This document shows, in pieces, positions 36,604 through 44,916 of a DNA stretch of 64,000 bases (its first letter is position 1; each line of letters opens with the position of its first letter). The stretch covers positions 16,434 through 80,433 of the forward strand of contig NZ_JAMLJN010000011.1 of assembly GCF_023634865.1 (NCBI RefSeq), given 5' to 3'. The notes beneath the pieces were generated by a model. The model did not search any database. It was not told the DNA's origin and saw only the letters and a program-made list of their open reading frames with translations. The DNA is from Flavobacterium fragile. Lineage in GTDB: Bacteria > Bacteroidota > Bacteroidia > Flavobacteriales > Flavobacteriaceae. The position numbers and the translations under genes are program-made.

Positions 36604-37128
36604 ATGAGTTTAATAAAAATTTCAAAAAGAAATAAAATTATCGTTTCATTGATTGCTACAATTCTAATTTTTGTTGGATATTATTTAGCTATTTATAAAT
36701 CATTTAGTTATCAATCAAATAATGATACAATTGGAAATATAATGATGATAATTTCAATTGGTCTTTTTCCAATGCTTTGGTTGAATATTTCAGAAAACTC
36801 TAAATGGAAAAAATATGTTTATGTTATACCAATGGTAATTGTAGGTATTATTATTGTAATTGTAACAATTACTAAAAAGAAAGAATATTTAGAAAAAGAA
36901 TTAGATAAATATGGACAAAAAGCTGTCGGAAAGATTATCGGATTTGAGGTTGAACACACTAGAAGAAGTAAATTTGAATATGCAACGTTCAAATATAAAT
37001 ATAAAAACAAACAATTTATTCAAAAAACCGAAAATTTTGACAATGAATATAAAATCGACCAAATTTTGAACCTCAAAATATCGAAAAGAAATCCTGAAAT
37101 GTTCAAAATAATAGAAACTGAAAAATAA
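36604..37128 (+). CDS. orphan membrane protein, DUF3592-like
   Basis: A 174-residue protein with three hydrophobic segments (about 12-32, 42-58 and 70-90), then a soluble tail in which GKIIGFEVEHTRRSKFEYATFKY resembles the extracytoplasmic part of DUF3592-type proteins. Function unknown. It forms a pair with the 57-residue protein upstream. Seven bases after its stop begins an attC-like inverted repeat, as expected of a captured gene cassette. Confidence 0.72.
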   Translation: MSLIKISKRNKIIVSLIATILIFVGYYLAIYKSFSYQSNNDTIGNIMMIISIGLFPMLWLNISENSKWKKYVYVIPMVIVGIIIVIVTITKKKEYLEKELDKYGQKAVGKIIGFEVEHTRRSKFEYATFKYKYKNKQFIQKTENFDNEYKIDQILNLKISKRNPEMFKIIETEK

Positions 37129-37135
37129 AAACTAC

Positions 37136-37266
37136 TGCCAACAGCGTTTGCAAGAAATGGCGAGAAATGTGCTAAATTCACGTTTATTTTCCACAAGAAA
37201 TTTTATCTTAGCAGAAAATACACAATTCCGAAGTTCGCCACTTGTTGAAGCCGCCAAACGTTAAAT
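37136..37266 (+). repeat. attC-like imperfect inverted repeat
   Basis: A 131-base fold-back. Outer arms CGTTTG/CAAACG, next CAAG/CTTG, inner arms TGGCGA/TCGCCA and a terminal TGCTAA/TTAGCA. It begins TGCCAAC and ends GTTAAAT, the latter fitting the GTTRRRY core of integron attC sites. The right arm has a ten-base bulge. No integrase gene is visible in the window. The remaining DNA to folA (37267-37365) shows nothing else. Confidence 0.45.
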
Positions 37267-37365
37267 TCAAACTCAAAAAAGTAATTTATGGCTACTCGCT
37301 ATTTTTCTCCATAAAGAAAAATAATTCCCCCCAAAATACTTACCTTAGCGATTCAAATTATTACT

Positions 37366-37851
37366 ATGTTAACCATAATCGCAGCGGCATCTGAGAATAA
37401 CGCTTTAGGAAAAGACAATCAGTTGGTTTGGCATTTGCCAGATGACTTTAAGCGTTTTAAAGCCATCACGTCTAGTCATTACATTGTAATGGGAAGAAAA
37501 ACCTTTGAAAGTTTTCCGAAACCCTTACCTAATCGTACCCATATTATTATTACGCGACAAAAAGATTACCAAGCTCCAGAAGGATGTCTACTAGCAAGCA
37601 GTTTACAAGAAGCAATTGAATTGTGTCCAAAAAATGAGGAAGTTTTCATCATTGGCGGAGGCGAAATCTACAAACAATCTATCGAAATTGCCAATAAAAT
37701 CGATTTAACTCGCGTGCATACGACTATTGAAGCCGATACTTTTTTTCCTGAAATCGATACAGATAAATGGGAATTGGTTTTCGAAGAATTTCATTCTAAG
37801 GACGAAAAACACGATTACGATTTTACTTTTTTAACGTACGTTAGAAAATAG
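37366..37851 (+). CDS. folA: dihydrofolate reductase
   Basis: A 161-residue enzyme reducing dihydrofolate to tetrahydrofolate. ENNALGKDNQLVWHLPDDFKRFK near residue 10 contains the substrate carboxylate (Asp in the LPDD motif), and MGRKTFESFPKPLPNR near residue 43 and FIIGGGEIY near 100 bind NADPH. It partners with ThyA; the two genes, normally close, are separated by the orphan genes and attC-like repeat. Confidence 0.97.
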   Translation: MLTIIAAASENNALGKDNQLVWHLPDDFKRFKAITSSHYIVMGRKTFESFPKPLPNRTHIIITRQKDYQAPEGCLLASSLQEAIELCPKNEEVFIIGGGEIYKQSIEIANKIDLTRVHTTIEADTFFPEIDTDKWELVFEEFHSKDEKHDYDFTFLTYVRK

Positions 37852-37860
37852 TTTTTTAGA

Positions 37861-37901
37861 ACGCGGATGACGCAGATTTGACAGATTTCAACGGATTTTT
37901 T
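37861..37901. repeat. GGATT/CAGATTT short repeats
   Basis: Approximately nine-base spaced units CGGATGACG, CAGATTTGA, CAGATTTCA, ACGGATTTT follow the folA stop. Low-complexity intergenic repeat of a kind distinct from the heptads. Confidence 0.5.
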
Positions 37902-37945
37902 AATTTTCTTAAATCAGTGTTTCTAAAAATAGGCTCTTAAATCAA

Positions 37946-37999
37946 AATTGACATTGAATTTGAATTTTGAAGTTGCTATTGAAATTGAATTTTGCCCTT
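37946..37999. repeat. degenerate heptad array (TTGAATT type)
   Basis: Phased units such as ATTGACA, TTGAATT, TGAATTT, TGAAGTT, GCTATTG, AAATTGA, ATTTTGC overlap the ubiE promoter. Confidence 0.5.
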
Positions 38000-38026
38000 G
38001 TATTTGATTTTTTATCAGTACTTTTG
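37998..38026 (+). promoter_or_regulatory. ubiE promoter
   Basis: TTG (37998-38000) and TACTTTTG (38019-38026), spacer 18 bp, 19 bases before the ATG. Confidence 0.65.
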
Positions 38027-38045
38027 TGTTCCAAAAAATTGCAAA

Positions 38046-38777
38046 ATGTCAAAAAATATTACGCCATATCAAGATTCTAACTTAGGGAAAAAAGAACAAG
38101 TTGCTCAAATGTTTGATACCATTTCTGAAAATTATGATGGGTTAAACCGAGTTATTTCTTTTGGAACCGATGCCAAGTGGAAAAAGAAAATCTTAAAAAT
38201 GATTGCGGCAAAACAACCGAAAACCATTTTAGATATTGCTACTGGAACAGGTGATTTAGCGATTTTATTTGCCAATACTTCGGCTACTGAAATTATTGGC
38301 TTAGATATTTCGCAAGGCATGTTAGACATTGGGAAGAAAAAAATTGCAGCACAAAAACTAGATTCCAAAATTCAAATGGTTTTAGGAGATGGCGAAAACA
38401 TTCCCTATCCTGATAATTATTTTGATGCCATTACCGTAGCTTATGGTGTTCGTAATTTCGAAAATCTTGAAAAAGGCCTAACTGATATTTTAAGAACATT
38501 AAAACCTGGAGGACAATTGATTATTTTAGAAACTTCGGTTCCTACACAATTTCCGTTCAAACAAGGGTATTATGTTTATACCAATTTCATTATGCCAACC
38601 ATCGGAAAATTATTTTCAAAAGATAAAAAAGCCTACCAATATTTGTCTACTTCGGCACAAAATTTCCCTTTTGGAGAAGCTTTAAACAATATTTTGAGAA
38701 AAATTGGGTTTATAGAAGTGAAGCATCTCCCTCAAACATTTGGAGTAGCCACTATTTATCAAGCATCTAAAAAATAA
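38046..38777 (+). CDS. ubiE: demethylmenaquinone methyltransferase
   Basis: Start at MSKNITPYQD (243 residues), downstream of the promoter. SAM-dependent C-methylation of demethylmenaquinone, the last step of menaquinone synthesis; menaquinone is the expected quinone in this phylum. MFDTISENYDGLNRVISFG near residue 22, DIATGTGDLAI near 60, and YGVRNFENLEKGLTDILRTLKPGGQL near 132 are the family blocks. porT begins two bases after the stop, so the two share a transcript. Confidence 0.95.
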   Translation: MSKNITPYQDSNLGKKEQVAQMFDTISENYDGLNRVISFGTDAKWKKKILKMIAAKQPKTILDIATGTGDLAILFANTSATEIIGLDISQGMLDIGKKKIAAQKLDSKIQMVLGDGENIPYPDNYFDAITVAYGVRNFENLEKGLTDILRTLKPGGQLIILETSVPTQFPFKQGYYVYTNFIMPTIGKLFSKDKKAYQYLSTSAQNFPFGEALNNILRKIGFIEVKHLPQTFGVATIYQASKK

Positions 38778-38778
38778 C

Positions 38779-39471
38779 ATGAAGAAGTTACTGGTTTTAT
38801 TTCTTATTTCGCCCCTACTTTTTGCTCAAGAAGGCATGTTCAGTAAAGACCCAATTATCAACAAAGAAAATTGGAACAAGCAACGTATTCATTGGGGTTA
38901 TTTTCTTGGATTTAACAGTTTAGATTTCAAAACAGATTACTTATCCGTTACCGAAGATATTGAAGTTAAAAGTACTACCGGTTTTAATGTAGGATTGATT
39001 GGAAATCTTAGACTAGCTGAATATTTTGATTTACGTTTTGAACCTGGTTTATACATTACCCAACGAAATTTAACTTATCCAAACATCCTAGACGCAGGTG
39101 ACCGATTGAGAGAAGTAAAATCAACCTATATCTTTTTTCCGCTTTTATTAAAATATTCTGCTTTACGAACAGGTAATATCAGACCTTACTTGATAGGCGG
39201 TGTTTCAACTGCTTTAAATTTAAGCAGTAATGCCAATGTTACAGAAGACAACTATAATGAACGCTTTAGAATGACCAAATGGACAAACTTTTATGAAGTA
39301 GGTATTGGAATTGACTTATACTTTGAATACTTCATTTTTTCTCCTTCCATCCGTGGTGTTTTCAGCATGAACGATGAATTAATTCGTGATAACGACCCGA
39401 ATAGTCCATGGACTGGAAATGTTCACGAAATGAAAACCCGAGGATTCTTTATCAACTTTGCCTTTCACTAA
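38779..39471 (+). CDS. porT: type IX secretion outer-membrane protein PorT
   Basis: A 230-residue protein with a signal peptide (cleaved near LFAQ), then an eight-strand-size beta barrel. IHWGYFLGFNSLDFKTDY near residue 36, RFEPGLYITQRNL and GNIRPYLIGGVSTALNL match PorT/SprT, needed for T9SS function and gliding in flavobacteria. The ubiE-porT order also agrees with what I remember from this group. It converges with, and overlaps by four bases, the methyltransferase gene. Confidence 0.88.
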   Translation: MKKLLVLFLISPLLFAQEGMFSKDPIINKENWNKQRIHWGYFLGFNSLDFKTDYLSVTEDIEVKSTTGFNVGLIGNLRLAEYFDLRFEPGLYITQRNLTYPNILDAGDRLREVKSTYIFFPLLLKYSALRTGNIRPYLIGGVSTALNLSSNANVTEDNYNERFRMTKWTNFYEVGIGIDLYFEYFIFSPSIRGVFSMNDELIRDNDPNSPWTGNVHEMKTRGFFINFAFH

Positions 39472-40202
39472 ACTGAAAAACTGCGTTTAAATTCACTTAA
39501 AATAATAGCGGTTGCAGTAGCTACATTCAAACTTTCTGTAATTTGAAGATTTCCAAAACGTGGAATTGCAATTCGAGAAGTAACTAAAGCTTCAATAGAA
39601 GAGGAAATTCCGTTGGCTTCATTTCCCATCACAATGATTCCTTCTTTTAGTAATTTTTCTTGATAAATATTATTCCCATCCATAAAAGTACCGAAAACAG
39701 GTAATTTAGTTTGAGATAAAAAGGCTTCTAAATTCCCATACACAACATTCACTCTACTAATAGACCCCATCGTAGCTTGCACTACTTTTGGATTGTAAAT
39801 ATCAACAGAAGCTTCAGAGCAAAATAAAGTTTCAATTCCAAACCAATCACACAAACGGATAATTGTACCTAAATTTCCGGGATCGCGAACGTCGTCCAAA
39901 GCCACTATCAATCCTTTTTCAGCTAAAGGCTTTGCGGCTGGAATTTTAAAAACAGCCAAACAAGTATTGGGCGTGGTTAACACGCTTATTTTTTTCAATT
40001 CAGCCTCAGAAATGGCATGAACTTTGTCTTTTGAAACCGTATGAAAATCGTCTTTTGTAGTAAACAAATCTTGCAACTCAAAGTTAGATTGCAATAATTC
40101 TTGAACCACCTTTATGCCTTCGGCAAAAAAAAGTTGTTCTTGTTTTCTATATTTTTTTTGTTGTAAACTCGTTATTAGTTTAATTTGGTTTTTACTAACC
40201 AT
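39468..40202 (-). CDS. TrmH/SpoU-family RNA 2'-O-methyltransferase
   Basis: A 244-residue knotted methyltransferase. An N-terminal substrate-binding domain (KKYRKQEQLFFAEGIKVV) precedes the SPOUT domain with ALDDVRDPGNLGTIIRLCDWFG near residue 105, VMGNEANGIS near 190 and ITESLNVATATAIILSEF near 220. It transfers a methyl group from SAM to a ribose in rRNA or tRNA; the target cannot be read. It diverges from tamL with only 24 bases between starts. Confidence 0.93.
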   Translation of the reverse strand: MVSKNQIKLITSLQQKKYRKQEQLFFAEGIKVVQELLQSNFELQDLFTTKDDFHTVSKDKVHAISEAELKKISVLTTPNTCLAVFKIPAAKPLAEKGLIVALDDVRDPGNLGTIIRLCDWFGIETLFCSEASVDIYNPKVVQATMGSISRVNVVYGNLEAFLSQTKLPVFGTFMDGNNIYQEKLLKEGIIVMGNEANGISSSIEALVTSRIAIPRFGNLQITESLNVATATAIILSEFKRSFSV

Positions 40203-40210
40203 AAAAATTG

Positions 40211-40218
40211 TATTTTTG
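40211..40218 (+). promoter_or_regulatory. -7 element of tamL
   Basis: TATTTTTG; transcription would start at about 40225, at or just before the proposed TTG start codons. Confidence 0.5.
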
Positions 40219-40226
40219 ACTAACTT

Positions 40227-42788
40227 TTGAAAAGCACCTTGGGAAAATATTTATCAAAAATAGTATTATTATTTGGAATCGGAACAATAATTTATTCGTG
40301 TTCGTTAGTAAAACGTGTACCCGAAAGCAAACAATTATTAACCAAAAATGAAATCTTTGTTAATGATAAATTAGCAAAAGAAGACCGCATTAATAATTTA
40401 GTAGTGCAACAACCTAATACTAATTTTCTAAGTTATCCCTTTGGCTTAACCTTATACAATTTAGCCAAACCTAATCCGGATTCCTCTTATCAGGCATGGT
40501 TAAATAGAAAACCAAATCGGATTAAAAGATTGAACAATTTTCTTTCTGCTAAGCAAGTAGAACGTTTAGGCAAATCGTTTTTTGTGAGTGGGTTGTCAAA
40601 TTTTGCAAAAGAAACTGGTGAAGCTCCTGTAATTATCGATTCTAAAAAGGTAACGAAATCAGAGGAACGATTAAGCGGGTTTTACTACAACAATGGTTTT
40701 ATTCGCAATAAAGTCACCAGCAAAATTGATTCTGTAGGTAAGAAAAAAGGGAAGGTAATTTATACCATTACCACAGGAAAACCTTATTACATAGATTCGA
40801 TTACCAAAATTATTGAAAGCCCTATTGTGGATAGCTTATATGCTACAATTGAAAAAAAATCTTTTGTAAAAAAAGGAGAGCAATACAACTTCACTAATTT
40901 TGATACCGAGCGAAAAAGAATCACTCAATTTTTAAGAAATAATGGCGTTTATCATTTTCAAGAGAGTAATGTCCGATATGATGCTATAATTGATGATTCA
41001 ATCCAAAAAATGGCCATCAATTTAAAGATTGAAGATCGATTGGTTAAAGATGGAGATACGTTAATTAAAAAACCATTTTCAGTCTATAAAATTAGTCAAG
41101 TTAATGTTTTTACCAACAATACTTCTCGAAAAGAACGCAATCAATTTAACGACAGTATTACGTTTCGCAATTTCAACATTTATAGTGCCGGAAAACTAAA
41201 GTATAAACCAAAAGCGATTACCAATGCTATATTCATTGAACAAGGAAAACTATTTAGTGATAACGACAGAACGTTAACTTCTAAATCATTGAGCAATTTA
41301 AAAGTTTTTAACTATCCAAATATTGAATACGTTGAAGACAAAAGAGATACTACTAAATCATCATTAATTGCTAATATTTATTTAATTAGTAAACCCAAGT
41401 ATATTTGGCAACCTTCGTTAGATTTTACCACATCCGATATTCAACAGTTCGGAATTAGCGGAAGAATGGCATTCACTTGGAGAAACTTATTCAAAAGAGC
41501 CGAAACTTTTGAATTATCAGCAAAAGGAAATATTGGTTCGTCAAGAGATTTAGCGAATCCAAACAACGTGTTCTTTAATATTTCGGAGTATGGATTGGAA
41601 GCGAAATTGAATTTCCCAAGAATTGTTTTTCCAATAGATACTAGAAAAATAGTCAGAAAAGAAATGCTGCCAACCACTACAGCAACCATTGGTATTACTA
41701 GCCAACGCAACATTGGACTTGATAAAGAAAACTTAACCGGAGTTTACAGTTACAATTGGACACCTAAGCAAAACAATAGCATTCGTTTGGATTTATTGAA
41801 TGTACAATTCATTAAAAACTTAAATCCTGGAAATTATTTTAATGTATATTCATCATCTTATAACACTCTAAATAATTTAGCTCAAAGCTATAATGTTGAC
41901 CCCAATAATTTAGAAAACGGAAGCTTAACAACGCAAGGGGCTATCAATTTTATTAACGATGTTAGAAGTGGATTAACCTCTTTAACTCCTGATGATAATG
42001 AATACAAAATCATACGAAGTATTGGAGAGAGAAGAAATCGTTTAATCGAAAACAACCTTATTGTTTCTACTGGTATCACCTTCTTCAAAAACACTAAAGC
42101 GAACTTATTGGATAACAACTTTTATTCCATTAGAACTAAAATTGAATCTGCAGGAAATATTTTATCGCTTTTAGCTGGAACAAAAAATGAGCAACTAAGC
42201 ACTAATGGCAATAAAACATTATTTGGAATCGAATATTCACAATATATAAAAGCTGAAGTAGATTACATCAAACATTGGGATTTTGGCAAGAAAAACACAC
42301 TAGCCATGAGAGCATTTGCAGGTTTAGCTGTTCCTTACGGAAATGCAAATTCTATCCCTTTTTCACGAAGTTATTTTTCAGGAGGTTCAAACGACAACAG
42401 AGGATGGCAAGCCTACAGCTTAGGTCCAGGTAGAAGTGGTGGAATAAACGATTTTAACGAGGCCAACTTAAAATTAGCCTACAGTTTGGAATATCGTTTC
42501 AGAGTAGGTGGCAACTTCTATAGTGCTTTCTTTGCCGACATTGGCAATATTTGGAACGTATTTGATAACATCAAAGACAAAGATTACACTTTTAACGGAA
42601 TAAGCTCACTAGAAGATTTAGCGGTTGGTTCTGGAATAGGATTACGATATGATTTTGATTTCTTCGTATTTCGTTTCGACTTGGGTTACAAAGCCTATGA
42701 TCCGGCTAGAGAAGTGGGTGACCGATGGGTAAAAGGAATCAACTTTAGCAAAACGGTGCTAAATTTTGGTATTAATTATCCGTTCTAA
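40227..42788 (+). CDS. tamL: TamL-type lipoprotein, BamA/TamA family outer-membrane protein
   Basis: An 853-residue protein. No ATG precedes the signal; TTG at 40227 or 40239 must serve, giving a short signal ending in the lipobox IIYSC, so it is a lipidated Omp85 protein. POTRA-like domains follow (about 90-390), and the C-terminal half is the beta barrel, with FSRSYFSGGSNDNRGW near residue 709 (the RGW/F motif of Omp85 barrels) and a final strand ending in F. In Bacteroidota TamL is proposed to work with TamB in envelope biogenesis. fbaA follows after a promoter. Confidence 0.88.
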   Translation: MKSTLGKYLSKIVLLFGIGTIIYSCSLVKRVPESKQLLTKNEIFVNDKLAKEDRINNLVVQQPNTNFLSYPFGLTLYNLAKPNPDSSYQAWLNRKPNRIKRLNNFLSAKQVERLGKSFFVSGLSNFAKETGEAPVIIDSKKVTKSEERLSGFYYNNGFIRNKVTSKIDSVGKKKGKVIYTITTGKPYYIDSITKIIESPIVDSLYATIEKKSFVKKGEQYNFTNFDTERKRITQFLRNNGVYHFQESNVRYDAIIDDSIQKMAINLKIEDRLVKDGDTLIKKPFSVYKISQVNVFTNNTSRKERNQFNDSITFRNFNIYSAGKLKYKPKAITNAIFIEQGKLFSDNDRTLTSKSLSNLKVFNYPNIEYVEDKRDTTKSSLIANIYLISKPKYIWQPSLDFTTSDIQQFGISGRMAFTWRNLFKRAETFELSAKGNIGSSRDLANPNNVFFNISEYGLEAKLNFPRIVFPIDTRKIVRKEMLPTTTATIGITSQRNIGLDKENLTGVYSYNWTPKQNNSIRLDLLNVQFIKNLNPGNYFNVYSSSYNTLNNLAQSYNVDPNNLENGSLTTQGAINFINDVRSGLTSLTPDDNEYKIIRSIGERRNRLIENNLIVSTGITFFKNTKANLLDNNFYSIRTKIESAGNILSLLAGTKNEQLSTNGNKTLFGIEYSQYIKAEVDYIKHWDFGKKNTLAMRAFAGLAVPYGNANSIPFSRSYFSGGSNDNRGWQAYSLGPGRSGGINDFNEANLKLAYSLEYRFRVGGNFYSAFFADIGNIWNVFDNIKDKDYTFNGISSLEDLAVGSGIGLRYDFDFFVFRFDLGYKAYDPAREVGDRWVKGINFSKTVLNFGINYPF

Positions 42789-42801
42789 TTTTTTAAATTA
42801 T

Positions 42802-42809
42802 TATTTTTG
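42802..42809 (+). promoter_or_regulatory. -7 element of fbaA
   Basis: TATTTTTG 27 bases before the fbaA ATG. Confidence 0.5.
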
Positions 42810-42836
42810 CACATCTATAACCAAAAACGTACAACT

Positions 42837-43904
42837 ATGAATCACAATATTAAACCTGGTGTTGCAACCGGAGATCAAGTACAAGAAATCTTTAATTACG
42901 CTAAACAAAAAGGATTTGCATTACCTGCTGTTAATGTTGTAGGGTCTAGTACCATAAATGGTGTTTTAGAAACAGCTGCTAAATTAAATGCCCCAGTTAT
43001 CATTCAATTTTCTAATGGAGGTGCTCAATTTAATGCTGGAAAAGGTTTGTCAAACGAAAACCAACAAGCAGCTATTTTAGGAGCAGTTGCGGGTGCAAAA
43101 CATATACACACTTTAGCAGAAGCTTATGGGGCAACGGTTATTTTACACACCGATCACTGCGCGAAAAATCTTTTACCGTGGATTGATGGTTTATTAGATG
43201 CTTCTGAAAAACATTTTGCTGAAACTGGAAAACCATTATATAGTTCTCACATGATTGACTTATCTGAAGAACCAATCGAAGAGAACATCGAAATTTCTAA
43301 AAAATATTTAGAAAGAATGAGCAAAATGGGCATGACATTAGAAATCGAATTAGGAATCACTGGTGGTGAAGAAGATGGTGTGGACAATTCAGATGTAGAT
43401 AGCTCAAAATTATATACGCAACCTAGCGAAGTAGCCTATGCTTACGAAGAATTAATGAAAGTAAGCCCAAGATTTACTATCGCGGCTTCTTTTGGAAATG
43501 TGCACGGCGTTTACAAACCAGGAAACGTAAAATTAACTCCAAAAATTCTTAAAAATTCGCAAGAATACGTTCAAAATAAATTCAATACAGGACATAATCC
43601 TGTGGATTTTGTTTTTCACGGAGGTTCAGGTTCGACTTTAGAAGAAATCAGAGAAGCTATTTCTTACGGAGTCATTAAAATGAATATTGACACGGATTTA
43701 CAATTTGCTTTCACAGAAGGAATTCGCGATTATATAACCTCTAAAATTGATTATTTAAAAACGCAAATCGGAAGTCCAGACGGAGCAGACAGTCCAAATA
43801 AAAAACACTACGACCCAAGAAAATGGGTTCGTGAAGGAGAAGTTACGTTCAACAAACGTTTAGAACAAGCTTTTGCCGATTTAAATAACGTAAATACTTT
43901 ATAA
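42837..43904 (+). CDS. fbaA: fructose-bisphosphate aldolase, class II
   Basis: Start at MNHNIKPGV (355 residues); the earlier in-frame ATG lies within the promoter. A zinc enzyme of glycolysis and gluconeogenesis. ILHTDHCAK near residue 103 provides Asp and a zinc His, ELGITGGEEDGVD near 175, GNVHGVYKPG near 222 and VFHGGSGST near 262 provide further metal and phosphate ligands. Length matches the FbaA type of E. coli. Heptad arrays fill the gap to accD. Confidence 0.96.
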   Translation: MNHNIKPGVATGDQVQEIFNYAKQKGFALPAVNVVGSSTINGVLETAAKLNAPVIIQFSNGGAQFNAGKGLSNENQQAAILGAVAGAKHIHTLAEAYGATVILHTDHCAKNLLPWIDGLLDASEKHFAETGKPLYSSHMIDLSEEPIEENIEISKKYLERMSKMGMTLEIELGITGGEEDGVDNSDVDSSKLYTQPSEVAYAYEELMKVSPRFTIAASFGNVHGVYKPGNVKLTPKILKNSQEYVQNKFNTGHNPVDFVFHGGSGSTLEEIREAISYGVIKMNIDTDLQFAFTEGIRDYITSKIDYLKTQIGSPDGADSPNKKHYDPRKWVREGEVTFNKRLEQAFADLNNVNTL

Positions 43905-43938
43905 GTACGAAGTACAAAGTACGAGGTACGAAGTTTAA
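43904..43938. repeat. heptad array (5 units, AGTACGA type)
   Basis: Units AGTACGA, AGTACAA, AGTACGA, GGTACGA, AGTTTAA start on the last base of the fbaA stop codon. Confidence 0.85.
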
Positions 43939-43983
43939 AATTTATTATTAATTGAAATTAGATAAAGTTAAGGTCTTCCTTCC

Positions 43984-44010
43984 AACTTCTAACTTCTAAC
44001 TTCTAACTTA
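43984..44010. repeat. heptad array (AACTTCT type)
   Basis: Three perfect AACTTCT units and AACTTA end three bases before the accD ATG. It is the reverse-complement sense of the AGTTAGA array at 9785. Confidence 0.85.
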
Positions 44011-44013
44011 ATT

Positions 44014-44868
44014 ATGGCTTGGTTTAAAAGAAAAGAAAAAGGGATTACAACTCCAACAGAAGCTAAAAAAGATATGCCAAAAGGTTTATGGTATAAATCG
44101 CCTACAGGAAAAATTGTTGATCAAGACGAATTAGCGAGAAACTTATGGGTAAGTCCTGAAGATGATTATCATGTACGTATTGGCAGTAAAGAATATTTCG
44201 AAATTTTATTCGACAACAATGAGTTTACAGAGTTAGATGCAAATTTAACTTCTAAAGACCCGTTAAAATTTGAAGACACTAAAAAGTACAGTGAGCGTTT
44301 AAAAGATGTGATGGCTAAAACCAAACTTAAAGACGCGATTCGTACCGGTGTTGGAAAATCGAAAGGAAAAGAGCTAGTAGTTTCTTGTATGGATTTTGCT
44401 TTCATTGGCGGTTCTATGGGAGCGGTTGTAGGTGAAAAAATTGCAAGAGCTATTGATTACTCTATTAAACACAAAATTCCATTTGTATTGATTTCTAAAT
44501 CAGGTGGTGCTCGTATGATGGAAGCTGCATTTTCATTAATGCAATTAGCTAAAACCTCAGCAAAATTAGCGCAATTAGCAGAAGAAAGAATTCCATACAT
44601 TTCATTATGTACTGATCCAACTACTGGTGGAACTACTGCTTCTTATGCAATGCTTGGAGATATCAACATTGGCGAACCAGGAGCATTAATTGGTTTTGCT
44701 GGACCTCGTGTTGTAAAAGACACTACTGGTAAAGATTTACCTGAAGGTTTCCAAACTTCTGAATTCTTATTAGAGCACGGTTTCTTAGATTTCATCGCTC
44801 ACAGAAAAGAATTAAAAAACAAAATCAACTTGTATTTGGATTTGATTCAAAATCAAGAAATTAGATAA
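44014..44868 (+). CDS. accD: acetyl-CoA carboxylase carboxyltransferase, beta subunit
   Basis: A 284-residue crotonase-fold subunit that, with AccA, transfers CO2 from biotin to acetyl-CoA, the first step of fatty acid synthesis. Motifs: [15 protein letters not shown] near residue 129, SGGARMMEA near 163 and [17 protein letters not shown] near 204. The N-terminal region that in E. coli holds a four-Cys zinc ribbon keeps its alignment ([26 protein letters not shown]) but has no cysteines. A bidirectional terminator follows. Confidence 0.96.
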   Translation: MAWFKRKEKGITTPTEAKKDMPKGLWYKSPTGKIVDQDELARNLWVSPEDDYHVRIGSKEYFEILFDNNEFTELDANLTSKDPLKFEDTKKYSERLKDVMAKTKLKDAIRTGVGKSKGKELVVSCMDFAFIGGSMGAVVGEKIARAIDYSIKHKIPFVLISKSGGARMMEAAFSLMQLAKTSAKLAQLAEERIPYISLCTDPTTGGTTASYAMLGDINIGEPGALIGFAGPRVVKDTTGKDLPEGFQTSEFLLEHGFLDFIAHRKELKNKINLYLDLIQNQEIR

Positions 44869-44874
44869 AAACTA

Positions 44875-44907
44875 AAAAACCGTCTTAAATATTTAAGACG
44901 GTTTTTT
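44875..44907. terminator. bidirectional terminator
   Basis: Palindrome centred on ACCGTCTTAAATATTTAAGACGGT with A- and T-runs, between convergent accD and the lipase-like gene. Confidence 0.92.
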
Positions 44908-44916
44908 AGTTTTACT

